A stretch of 10,000 nt of DNA from Chromera velia (lineage: Eukaryota; Sar; Chromeraceae), in NCBI GenBank assembly GCA_018398765.1, contig JAHBMJ010004517.1:1-10000 (forward strand), written 5' to 3'. The position numbers were made by a program, and so were the translations under genes. The notes under the pieces are model-generated. The model was not told the DNA's origin. It saw only the letters and a list, made by a program, of their open reading frames with translations, and ran no database searches. This document shows positions 1 to 7,765 of this stretch, in pieces. Every line of letters begins with the position of its first letter. Position 1 is the first letter of the stretch.

Positions 1-566
1 TTCATTCACCCACACACCCAAGCGGCTTCTGTTCACACACTTACTCTCCTTGTATCTCCTTGTTTCCCTTCATTCACCCACACACCCAAGCGGCTTCTGT
101 TCACACACTCGTTCTCCCTGTCTCTCTTCACTCATCCATAGGCTTAAGCGGCTTCTGTATATTTTTGTTCACACACTTGATCTCTCTTCATTCATCCACA
201 GGCCTAACCAGCAGCCTAAGCGGCTTTTCTTTAATGACACACAATTGATGTTTCTTCATTCATCTACGGGCCCAAGCGGCTTCTGTTCACACACTCGTTC
301 TCCTTGTCTCGCCCGCACGCCCAAACGGCTTCTGTTCACAAACTCATACATACTCATAAACACGCTCACTCTCTCCGTCTCTCTTCATTCATCCACCTGT
401 AAGCCTAAGCGGATTCTGTTACTGCACACACTTCCTTTCCATACCTCTCTTTCTCCATGCACCCGCATGCCTAAACATTCTCCCACACGCCCAAATGGCT
501 TCTGTTCACACACTTGCTTACCTAGCTTTATCTACAGGCCCAAACGGCTTCTATTCATATCTCTCC
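1..566. repeat. degenerate minisatellite, about nine to ten cores
   Basis: A core close to CCAAGCGGCTTCTGTTCACA recurs near 18, 86, 143, 216, 271, 321, 403, 490 and 538, with a more decayed copy near 470. Spacing varies from about 45 to 80 bases. Between cores lie pyrimidine-rich linkers containing CTCTCTTCATTCATCCAC-like text. Copies differ by point changes (AAGCGG, AAACGG, AAATGG) and short insertions, so the array is old or fast-decaying. It begins at or before the window edge. A 184-residue open frame crosses it, but its protein is only the repeat read through (PKRLLF- and PSGFCSHT-like units), so I treat the region as non-coding. The spacers are too irregular and repeat-like for a CRISPR array. 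Confidence 0.85.
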
Positions 567-1055
567 CTCTTGAACTCACTAAGCGCTGGACCGATATGCG
601 GTGAGCCTCTCCACAACATTTTAAAGCGAATACTACAGCATCCACAGCGACACACACTATATATAGACAGTATTTTACGTCTCAAATCTTCAAGTGGAGG
701 TAGAAGGAAGTCGAGAAACCAGGTGCTGAAGAATGACAAGAGGGGCTAAGTAGAGAGAAAGAAGACGGGCAAAAAGAGGTTCCTGCAGATCAAATTAACC
801 GTTTTTCCTTTTTGTTAAGCGCACTCAGTCGTGGTGCGGCTTACTCCTGACTTTGTAAGGCGGCATATCTTAACTTGCTACTGAGCTTGGTAGCATAGTC
901 AAACAACGGAGCAATTCAGAACAGCTTCACTTAGACGGTGTGCTTTATCGCCTTCCTCGAAAACTACACAGATGATCGAATCTACGTACAATTCCCCTCC
1001 ATGTGTGTTTTTGCATATGTACCGATACATCAAGGTTAGACAAAAGGTGCATGTT
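567..1055. other. intergenic stretch without a recognisable gene
   Basis: The minisatellite fades out here into mixed-composition DNA. A TATATATAG string lies at 658-666, and a purine-rich run covers roughly 690-780. Short open frames on both strands (for example 495-749 plus, 551-739 minus) show no domain, no low-complexity-free core and no plausible splice partner. I see no tRNA-like or rRNA-like sequence. Whether the TATA-like string is a promoter cannot be judged, since no gene follows it. Confidence 0.5.
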
Positions 1056-1330
1056 CACTCAAAAGTCTGGCTATCTACTGGTCATAATGCACTCATCCGA
1101 ATGTCTTTCACTGTCATACAGAAGGACTGTCATCTAGAACATTTGCTATTCTACCATTTGAATCTGTTCATCTGCTGTTTCTGGATCGATTTCTCTGCAC
1201 CTGCAATTATTTGTCTCGTACGCCTGCATGCATTTAATTCTGCGTTTAGCGCTCGGAATGCGCGCTTCAGACCTTTGGATCGATTGAGGTGGCGGAATAC
1301 CTAAGAATTCGAGCTGCCAAGGCCGAACTT
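1056..1330. repeat. dispersed direct repeat, copy A (275 bp)
   Basis: This begins CACTCAAAAGTCTGGC and ends AAGGCCGAACTT, and recurs in the same orientation at 3089-3365. By eye there are seven substitutions and one 2-base indel between the copies, about 97% identity. Similarity stops abruptly at both edges, which defines the unit. The open frames through both copies (972-1304 and 3077-3367) differ upstream and look like chance reading frames, so the repeat is probably non-coding. I see no terminal inverted repeats, no TG...CA ends typical of LTRs, and no obvious target-site duplication. It may be a short interspersed element or a fragment of a larger repeat. Confidence 0.85.
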
Positions 1331-1437
1331 CGCACAGACCCCCTATCCCGGCGACTCATCGATTCTCCCACCCAGCTTCCTTATTTTTCTAGCCTTCGAT
1401 CCTTCATAGCGTCATACGCTACAGAATCTCTGTTTTC
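1331..1437. other. spacer between repeat copy A and the 577-bp duplication
   Basis: This is unique sequence within the window. Its first ~30 bases (CGCACAGACCCCCTATCCC...) resemble the stretch starting near 1724 (CGCGCAGACCCCCTCACTCC) and its duplicate near 2302, which suggests a short, degenerate internal repeat. No gene is seen. Confidence 0.4.
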
Positions 1438-1765
1438 CATCCTGAGGTCATCCAAAGCTGCAGTCGTGCTTCCCTATTGTTGGTTGGCTGCTTTCTTCTT
1501 CTATACTCTCAGACTTTCACCAGACACTCTGAGCCGCCGAACTCTCTGAGCAAGAGCAGTCAGAGCTGATGGAATTCCGTTTGAGTCTTCTTACCTTCAC
1601 TCATCCCCAGAATCTCTGTGTCCTCACTCATGGAGTACAGACAGAGCTGTCAATGCTTGAAGGTGCTGGGTGAGTGACTGGAGTCACTGTGCCGCGACGA
1701 AGGCTCGATTGATACCGACACTCGCGCAGACCCCCTCACTCCTGGCACTCACTTCCTCTCTGAGG

Positions 1766-1807
<42 letters not shown>

Positions 1808-2014
1808 GTCTCTCTCAGAACTTAACAAGCAACTACATTTCGTATGTAGGAGTGGACGTCGTTGGGAATGTTAGGCTAATCATCAGTGCAGTCGCGGGGC
1901 GGGTCCCTTCGTACCCCTTTTCATCTCCGCCACCTGGCCTGTAAACACGGAGTCCCTGTTCTCGCACTGTCGGTCTACTGCATTTCAGTCTATTCAGACC
2001 CCCTTTCCCTTCCT
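1438..2014. repeat. 577-bp direct duplication, copy 1
   Basis: It starts CATCCTGAGGTCATCC and ends CCCTTTCCCTTCCT, immediately before an N at 2015. The same 577 bases follow at 2016-2592 at a constant offset of 578. I compared the copies block by block and saw no difference, including in the internal CT microsatellite. No convincing gene lies inside. The short antisense frame at 1833-2033 crosses the N and has no recognisable content. Confidence 0.9.
1770..1799. repeat. (CT)15 microsatellite in copy 1
   Basis: Fifteen uninterrupted CT units are followed by interrupted CT text (GTCTCTCTGTCTCTCTCAG) up to about 1818. An identical tract, at the same place in the unit, occurs at 2348-2377. Confidence 0.95.
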
Positions 2015-2015
2015 N
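2015..2015. other. single ambiguous base (N) at duplication junction
   Basis: This is the only N in the window and it sits exactly between the two 577-bp copies. The base before copy 1 (1437) and the base after copy 2 (2593) are both C. A single C here would therefore be compatible with either flank. This placement points to a contig join rather than a random sequencing ambiguity. Confidence 0.95.
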
Positions 2016-2343
2016 CATCCTGAGGTCATCCAAAGCTGCAGTCGTGCTTCCCTATTGTTGGTTGGCTGCTTTCTTCTTCTATACTCTCAGACTTTCACCA
2101 GACACTCTGAGCCGCCGAACTCTCTGAGCAAGAGCAGTCAGAGCTGATGGAATTCCGTTTGAGTCTTCTTACCTTCACTCATCCCCAGAATCTCTGTGTC
2201 CTCACTCATGGAGTACAGACAGAGCTGTCAATGCTTGAAGGTGCTGGGTGAGTGACTGGAGTCACTGTGCCGCGACGAAGGCTCGATTGATACCGACACT
2301 CGCGCAGACCCCCTCACTCCTGGCACTCACTTCCTCTCTGAGG

Positions 2344-2385
<42 letters not shown>

Positions 2386-2592
2386 GTCTCTCTCAGAACT
2401 TAACAAGCAACTACATTTCGTATGTAGGAGTGGACGTCGTTGGGAATGTTAGGCTAATCATCAGTGCAGTCGCGGGGCGGGTCCCTTCGTACCCCTTTTC
2501 ATCTCCGCCACCTGGCCTGTAAACACGGAGTCCCTGTTCTCGCACTGTCGGTCTACTGCATTTCAGTCTATTCAGACCCCCTTTCCCTTCCT
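2016..2592. repeat. 577-bp direct duplication, copy 2
   Basis: This copy appears identical to 1438-2014. Downstream, the sequence continues into CTCTCCCTCGTCTGC without further duplication. If the duplication is an assembly artefact, only one copy exists in the genome and the interval between the 275-bp repeats shrinks by 578 bases. Confidence 0.9.
2348..2377. repeat. (CT)15 microsatellite in copy 2
   Basis: This tract has the same length and the same downstream interruptions as the tract at 1770-1799. Confidence 0.95.
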
Positions 2593-3088
2593 CTCTCCCT
2601 CGTCTGCAACTCAGTTTCGCTTGCCAAGCTGTTCCGTGTCCACTACTACCGTCCTCTTACTCACTGCTCTGCATGAAGTCCATGTGAGTCCAGGTCACCG
2701 GTACCGCTTTTCTTCACTTCTGGTGCAAGGTTCCTCCATGGCTCCTCCATATAGGGAACGGCCGGCCAGCTTTGCTCACTCCTACCTAATTGCTTCCTAC
2801 GGAGAGGCTCGTGTCCGTGGGGCCTCTTGCTCCTTTTCTCTTTCCCTCCCAACTGTCCAGCTCATATACCGCGTATCGGTTCACATTCGCTCTTTCCGCC
2901 CACGAAGGGTCTGACCGAGAAACTGCTCCCCTGGCCACTGCCTGTCTGCTTGACTGAACTGCACGCAGCCTGCCAACGAGTTTTCTTTCTGCGTATTCAA
3001 TTCCACTGTTTGCTCTCCCTGCTCAGCTGGCTGCAAGCAATCAGACTGACAACTGAAGGAGACGGGTCTCGCCCGCGTGGATGAGCAT
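2593..3088. other. non-coding spacer up to repeat copy B
   Basis: This is mixed-composition DNA with several overlapping short open frames on both strands (for example 2621-2914 plus, 2661-2852 minus). None has a recognisable domain, a signal peptide in a credible context, or matching splice partners. No RNA gene, promoter element or terminator stands out. Confidence 0.45.
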
Positions 3089-3365
3089 CACTCAAAAGTC
3101 TGGCTATCTACTGGTCATAATGCACTCATCCGGATGTCTTTCACTGTCATACGGAAGGACTGTCATCTAGAACGTTTGCTATTCTGCCATTTGAATCTGT
3201 TCATCTGCTGTTTCTGGATCGATTTCTCTGCACCTGCAATTATTTGTCTCGTACGCCTGCATGCATTTAATTCTGCGTTTGGCGCTCGGAATGCGCGCTT
3301 CAGACCTTTGGATCGATTGAGGCGGCGGGATATACCTAAGAATTCGAGCTGCCAAGGCCGAACTT
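3089..3365. repeat. dispersed direct repeat, copy B (277 bp)
   Basis: This is the second copy of the unit at 1056-1330, in the same orientation. It has the same ends and a 2-base insertion near its 3' end (GGGATATACC against GGAATACC). At all seven substituted positions this copy has G or C where copy A has A or T. It ends right next to the AT-rich string AATTATAATAATTTG, about 400 bases upstream of the phosphodiesterase start codon, so it could have been recruited into that gene's upstream region. That last point is inference. Confidence 0.85.
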
Positions 3366-3766
3366 AATTATAATAATTTGCACATGTTCGCCATGCACGC
3401 GCTGTACATGCAGTTGCCGGAAAGCGCGGGTCCCGAAAGGCAAATGTAACCCGATTTATTGGTAATTCGACTTTTTTTTTTCCATAGGTGCGGCTAAGGG
3501 CCTTAACAGATACCATGGCCGGGGGCCACGGCATTCTTTGACTATTGCCCCAGGCCTGCGCGCCGCCACACCGGCTCGCTCTGATCGACACAAAAGGCAG
3601 ATTCTGAGCCAGCCATAGAGCACTCATGAGCGTGCTTTGGCGGGTATTTCCACAGCTGTCAGAGGAGGCAATGCATTGAGAGTCAGGACCGTACAGTACG
3701 TTATGTGTTCATGCACAGGTACCATGGTTGTTGCGGCTGTTTGTCTCAAACTTTGATCTCAATTCA
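3366..3766 (+). promoter_or_regulatory. upstream / 5' UTR region of the phosphodiesterase gene
   Basis: No gene is seen here. Candidate elements are an AT-rich AATTATAATAATTT string at 3366-3379, an inverted CCAAT box (ATTGG) at 3458-3462, and a T-tract running into CCATAG with AG at 3486-3487, which would make a good 3' splice site if the 5' UTR carries an intron. GTACAGTAC occurs at 3691-3699. An in-frame stop (TGA at 3677-3679) lies upstream of the chosen start codon, so the reading frame cannot extend further 5' unless another exon is spliced in. The transcription start cannot be read from the sequence. Confidence 0.4.
3724..3756 (+). promoter_or_regulatory. 10-codon upstream ORF with strong start context
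   Basis: ATG at 3724 sits in ACCATGG, an excellent eukaryotic initiation context. It opens a 10-codon frame (MVVAAVCLKL) ending at TGA 3754-3756, just 10 bases before the main ATG at 3767. The main ATG has a weaker context (T at -3, C at +4). If the transcript includes this ATG, scanning ribosomes should often start here, which would lower translation of the main frame or make it depend on reinitiation. Alternatively, a sequencing indel or unrecognised splice near 3727 could hide the true start of the main protein. Confidence 0.4.
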
Positions 3767-5918
3767 ATGCGCGACGTGGGGTGGAGGCTTTGCGGCCTCG
3801 CTTGGCTGCTGTGGTTGGTTGCCAGTGCTTATGGCGATCTATCTGAACCTCTCCTGAGTGATTTGAGAGTCTTGTGCAGCCATGACGCTGGGACAGGGTA
3901 CCTGAGAGAGTCCGGGTATCTGAAGGGAACCTCTCCCTTGTATAAGTGGGTTCTTAACCCTCTCTTTGTGTGTCCCTTTCTTGCTGTATTCCTGGTCATG
4001 GTTCTCTCTTCTATCTCACTGAACAGTTTCCTGTGTACTCTTCTCATCCGAGTTGCCGCTCCTCTTCGCTGTTTGGTTGCGATGCTCTCCTGTCAACCAT
4101 TCCAAGATTATCCTGCTGCTCCCCTTTCTCCGTCTCCTTTCCTTTTAGGAGTCCCCTCTGATCTCCATTCTCTTCACCTTTCGATCGAAAGCTCTTCGCT
4201 CAACTGTCTGCCCAGACACCTGTGGCACTAGTTGCGCGAAGATGTTGGCCTGGCTCCTGTTTTTGCCTGCACAACCACCACCGCAATTCCTCAGCATTTG
4301 AACGTCTCCTTTGTGTAGAATGAAATAGCCGGACGCATACATCAGCAGCAAAAAGTCACTCAACCACGTGAAAGTTGTGGCAGAACACCATCGACAGCAT
4401 GCAGTTCTTCCCCCTATTCCTACTTACTTCAGATTCAGAGCATTCCCACTGACCCAGTCCGGAGCGGGTGTTTGCTGCTGATCCTCCCGCTCTGAGTTTT
4501 CCCCTGTACCTCACTCACTGCGTGCCTGCAGGTGGGCCCGGACCCAGGACAGTCCCTTCAAGAAGCAGCTGGAGTGCGGGGCTCGTGCCTTCGACATTCG
4601 TGCTGCCTTGACGCAGTCTTCGTCTTCCTCTTTCTCTTCAGGAGGGAACGAGGAGAGACTGCAGATGCACCACGGGCAGGTGGCCATTGACTTTCTTCTC
4701 AAGGAAGCTGTGCTGGAGATTGTCGACTGGTTGGGGCAGGAGGGGAACGATGAGGAGTTGGTGTTTCTGTACGTTGCGGAGTGTAGCCACAAAGGTTGTG
4801 ATGCTGCAGTGGCTCAAATGAGCTCCGAGCTCGGTGTGCCGCTGTTTGACGACTGCATGGAGATCGCGAACATGACGGTCAAGGAGGCCAGAGAACGCAC
4901 GCGCCTGCCTTCCGGGGGGCACCTGATGATTCTGAAAGGGTGCGTGAAGGAACACTGGGATTCTGAGGTTGAGTGCTACGGTGCCACAGCGCCGTTGACA
5001 GAGATGATGGGGCAGTCCACTGGACTCACAGGTCTGCAGACAGCAAATGGGAGGGCTGCAGACAGAAAGAACATCGATGAGGTGCTTGGACAGTTAGACG
5101 ACGTGCCTCATCAAGGCGGGTGGTCTCGTGGAAGTGGAAAGAGAAATTCATGGATGGTGGATTTTCTGAGAAAGAAAGCCAACGAGGCCCGTCAGTCGCG
5201 TCTCCTGAAGTCAGTTGTGCGTCTGGGCAAAGGACTCTACCACGAAGCATCGCAGGTCCTCATGACTGCAGGCAACACGCTTTCCAGTCACTGGGCTTGG
5301 GTTTCAAATCAATTGTGGGGTCGGGGTCGTTCTCTATCCTCCTCCTCTGCTCCTTCAGAAGGTTCATCTGAGGTTGAGAAGAGGGGAGGGGGAGAAGGGG
5401 GGGGGAACAGCAGTTCCTCCCCTTCCCCTGGGGAGGAGACGTCAGAGTTTTCTGAATGTTACGGTGAAAGGAAGGGAATGTCATTTTCACGACTGGAGAA
5501 CTATGCAAGGAAAACGATCATGTCAGAAGCAGCGGGTGCGAGGGAAAGGAGACGGTTTAATTCTCCTGTAGGAGGAGGGTTGTGGATGTTGCAAGGGCAT
5601 TGGCAGTATTCTGCTGAGTCGATTATCATTGGTACTTTGCATGACTCCTCTGTGTTGGAGGACCAGCGAAGGTCTTCTGTGAATGCGTGGGTGTCGGAGA
5701 GGGTGGAAGAGTGGGATGAAATGATACGAAGAGAGTCAGGAGGAGCACGGGGGGGGTTGAATTGGGTGGAGCTAGATGATGTCTGTAGAGACGGGGGGAA
5801 GGTCAGAGAGGCATTGCACCGAGCGGAGATGAGTGCAAAGAGAGCGGCGGTTTCTCTTGAGGGAGTGAGAGAGAGAGATGAAGGAGGAGACGACACGATG
5901 TGGAATCAGGTAGCGTGA
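3767..5918 (+). CDS. secreted PLC-like phosphodiesterase (PI-PLC-X-like TIM barrel), two exons: 3767-3945 and 4532-5918
   Basis: Joining 3767-3945 to 4532-5918 gives 521 residues in one frame; codon 60 (Lys) is split AA|G. Residues 1-23 form a signal peptide (hydrophobic LCGLAWLLWLVASA). S-HDAGTGY carries the first catalytic histidine (His39). W-A-R-T-Q...CGARAFDIR (61-83) carries the conserved arginine and acidic residues. MHHG gives the second histidine (His107). These motifs occur in the order expected of PI-PLC-like phosphodiesterases. Later landmarks are EELVFLYV (134-141), CVKEHWDSEVECYG (197-210), LWMLQGHW (410-417) and LNWVELDDVCRDGG (469-482), which resembles the C-terminal strands of the family. 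A Ser/Gly/Glu-rich insert (about 327-368) probably loops out between barrel parts. Sequons at N173 and N352 suit secretion. The start is the first in-frame ATG after a stop at 3677. No GPI or membrane anchor is seen at the C-terminus. The substrate is unknown; both histidines are present, so activity is plausible. Confidence 0.85.
3946..4531 (+). other. intron of the phosphodiesterase gene (586 nt, GT-AG, phase 2)
   Basis: The donor is TATAA|GTGGGT and the acceptor is GCCTGCAG|GTGGGC, preceded by pyrimidine-rich text. The boundaries are supported by protein content: the exon 1 frame ends after the HDAGTG motif with SPLYK, and the exon 2 frame resumes at WARTQ before GARAFDIR, in the order the family requires. 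The exon 1 frame runs on into the intron until TAG at 4229-4231. An unspliced transcript would therefore give a 154-residue protein with the signal peptide and first histidine but no second histidine. The intron length is not a multiple of three. Confidence 0.82.
5397..5405 (+). repeat. G9 run inside the coding sequence
   Basis: Nine consecutive G bases encode Gly-Gly-Gly within the low-complexity insert. The frame stays open across it and continues into conserved C-terminal motifs, so its length appears right in this assembly. Such runs are prone to slippage and sequencing error. Confidence 0.9.
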
Positions 5919-6078
5919 AGGAAAACGTGTGTACTGTGAGACAACGAGTCAACAGAAAGAGTCACCATAGTGAAAGAATGAAGGACGTTGAGAAGTGCAT
6001 TATCGTTCGCAGTAAAAGAATAAAGTGACCCTTCTTTTTCCGGTGATGTAACACGAAATCAATGCATTCGGAAGCCTG
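5919..6078 (+). other. probable 3' UTR of the phosphodiesterase gene
   Basis: This is purine-rich sequence following the TGA at 5916-5918, without coding character, and it includes the AATAAA at 6019-6024. The transcript end is probably some tens of bases after that signal. The exact site is not visible. Confidence 0.5.
6019..6024 (+). terminator. candidate polyadenylation signal AATAAA
   Basis: A canonical AATAAA hexamer lies about 100 bases downstream of the stop codon, the usual place for a cleavage and polyadenylation signal. Another AATAAA occurs at 7247-7252, but no gene is recognised just upstream of that one. Confidence 0.5.
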
Positions 6079-6125
6079 AGCGCACGTTTTCGAGTCGAAG
6101 GCGAGAGCGTGCGTTTTTTCTTTCT
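6079..6125. other. GC-rich inverted repeat followed by a T tract
   Basis: CGCACG at 6081-6086 pairs with CGTGCG at 6108-6113. One extra A-T pair and a G-T pair can be added outside. TTTTTTCTTTCTT follows at once. TTCGAGTCGAA, a small palindrome, lies in the loop. It looks like an intrinsic-terminator fold, but in a eukaryotic context its role is unclear. It may be chance or affect transcript end formation. Confidence 0.3.
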
Positions 6126-6620
6126 TGAAAGAGGAAAGTCTGTTTTTCCGACCGGTGTTTGAAGAGCATCGAGATGAAACAAATGTGATGAGAGCAGCCC
6201 CCCTTTTTCGTAGATGCCGGAGAAGAGGGGGACAAATTGTACTGATGGGGGAATACGTAGCTGCCCCCCCCCCTTTTGTGTTGAGCACTTCATCATGGGG
6301 AGAGTTCACGCATCGAAAGGAAGATTGGTAGAAAAAAGAGGGGGCAGAATTAAGGAAGGATTATTTTTCTCTCTCAGATGTGTTCAAGCAAGTGTGTTGA
6401 AAAGTTATTTGCGAGTTGAGAAATTCATTTGAAGGGAGGGCGCAAGAATTCAATTGAGACCTTTGTTGGTTGGATCAAAAGAAAGAAAAGGCAGCCTGCA
6501 AAACAGAAAATTCTCCCCCTGCTGCACCATGTTTGCCTTCAAGACAGGAAAGGAGAAGCAGGCTTTTTTTTATTTGCATGGTCACGTAGTGAACTCTTTT
6601 TTTTTGTTTCTTTTTTTCTG

Positions 6621-6838
6621 TTCGATCGATTCAATCTCACACAAAGGACGAGAAGAGAAGAGACGGTTGCCTCCTCCTCGTATCTGAACCGTGACAGGCA
6701 GGCCCGGCAGGCTATCTGTCTTCCTTTGCCTGCCGCCCCATTGTATCATAAGCTTCTTTCTTCCTTGCTATTCCCTCCCTCTCCAGCAGTCCTTCGATTC
6801 GATTCAATCTCTCAGGTGACAAGGAAGGAAGAGACAGT
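6621..6838. repeat. imperfect direct repeat pair (6621-6666 and 6793-6838)
   Basis: Both copies start TTCGAT(T)CGATTCAATCTC and run into AG-rich text ending near GAGAC[A/G]G. They are spaced about 172 bases apart. Similarity is good over the first 20 bases and patchy afterwards, so this is either a decayed duplication or a shared composition bias. Confidence 0.4.
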
Positions 6839-7379
6839 CCGAAGGTGCATCGTACAGAGGGGGGGGATTTGTCTGCCTTCCTTTTCTCCCCACAGCCAGA
6901 CAGCCGATGGACAGTAAGTAAAAGGCAGCAGTCCATTCAGCAGTCAGAGAGTCAGTAGGTGAACTAGCATTCACAAAAAAGGGGAGGGACAGTTCGACGG
7001 CAGCCCAGCTCGCTGTTGTATCGAGAGCTCTTTCCCTCTTCATGTTTTTCTTTCTCCTTTCTTCTCCCTTCCATTCTACTACCTGAACACAAAATTCCTC
7101 CTTCACCTCCCTTCTCCCACCCAGTCCAGTACTCTCCTCTCCTCTCTTCTCTTCTGTTTCTCGGGTCCTTCCACGTTCGAATGGCTCTCTTTCCTTTTTC
7201 TTCCCCCTCCGTCCGTCTGCTGCCTCTCCGCTGACTTCTTTGGTGAAATAAAGTAAGCAGGGCGGGCAGGGCACAGAAAGAGGAGACAGCTTGCAGAGAT
7301 CTCTCTCCCTTTCTGCACCTGGCCTCTTTTTCTCGCCCCTTCCGCCTGTTTGTGCTTTTGCGTGCATATGGCCATGTAA

Positions 7380-7380
<1 letters not shown>

Positions 7381-7410
<30 letters not shown>
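7381..7410. repeat. (TG)15 microsatellite
   Basis: There are fifteen perfect TG units after CATGTAAA. Alternating purine-pyrimidine tracts of this length can adopt Z-DNA and are usually length-polymorphic. On the minus strand the tract produces the His-Thr runs in the spurious open frames that cross it. Confidence 0.95.
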
Positions 7411-7411
<1 letters not shown>

Positions 7412-7765
7412 ATTTATGTCCATTTCGTGTCGATTTTCTGGTTTCGTGGGTGCTTTTCCGCACGATGTGCACGTTGCTGTTGCTGGACGGCTCTGCTGCT
7501 CTCCTTGTGGTGTTTGCGTGGGAATGCGAGGGTCTGTCTTGATGGTGTTTGCATGGACACTAAAGGGAGCTGTGTTGCCGGCTGTTGTCTCGGTGTTCGA
7601 GATGAAAGCATTCACGGATGGGTGGGTTGAAGGTTTGTTCTAGCTCTAAAGGTTTTTTCAAATCAGTCTGTTAATTGCTGTTCTACTGTTTCTTCACGTT
7701 CCAAGGTTGAATGACAGGTGCCTCGGTTCCACGCTGTCCCTAGCTCCCAGTTAATCAATCTATAC

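Noticed and set aside
1-566. CRISPR-like alternation of repeat and spacer
   Set aside because: Cores are degenerate, spacing is irregular, linkers resemble each other, and the setting is eukaryotic with no cas genes.
50-604. 184-residue open frame across the minisatellite
   Set aside because: The protein is only the repeat read in frame, the cores shift frame relative to each other, and no domain or credible start is visible.
972-1304. 110-residue frame through repeat copy A (and the 96-residue frame in copy B)
   Set aside because: The two frames share only the repeat part, have unrelated N-termini, and show no family features; similarity comes from the DNA repeat.
1056-3365. LTR retrotransposon with the 275-bp repeats as LTRs
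   Set aside because: No TG...CA ends, primer-binding site, polypurine tract, target-site duplication or coding region for gag/pol can be seen.
4511-4792. Alternative reading that exon 2 begins at the non-ATG start near 4608
   Set aside because: The conserved W-A-R-T-Q and GARAFDIR residues lie upstream of that point in the same frame and join cleanly to exon 1.
3829-5896. Several antisense frames of 70-130 residues opposite the phosphodiesterase gene
   Set aside because: They are shadows of a GC-rich coding region; the plus-strand frame has a clear domain pattern and a signal peptide.
6429-6917. 162-residue plus-strand frame
   Set aside because: It has biased composition, phenylalanine runs from T tracts and no recognisable motif.
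7163-7173. GTTCGAATGGC string resembling a tRNA B box
   Set aside because: There is no matching A box and no cloverleaf arms nearby.
6804-7472. 222-residue minus-strand frame and overlapping minus frames to 7615
   Set aside because: These are extreme Arg/Lys/Glu bias plus a His-Thr run from the TG microsatellite, with three overlapping frames all open at once, as expected of low-complexity DNA.
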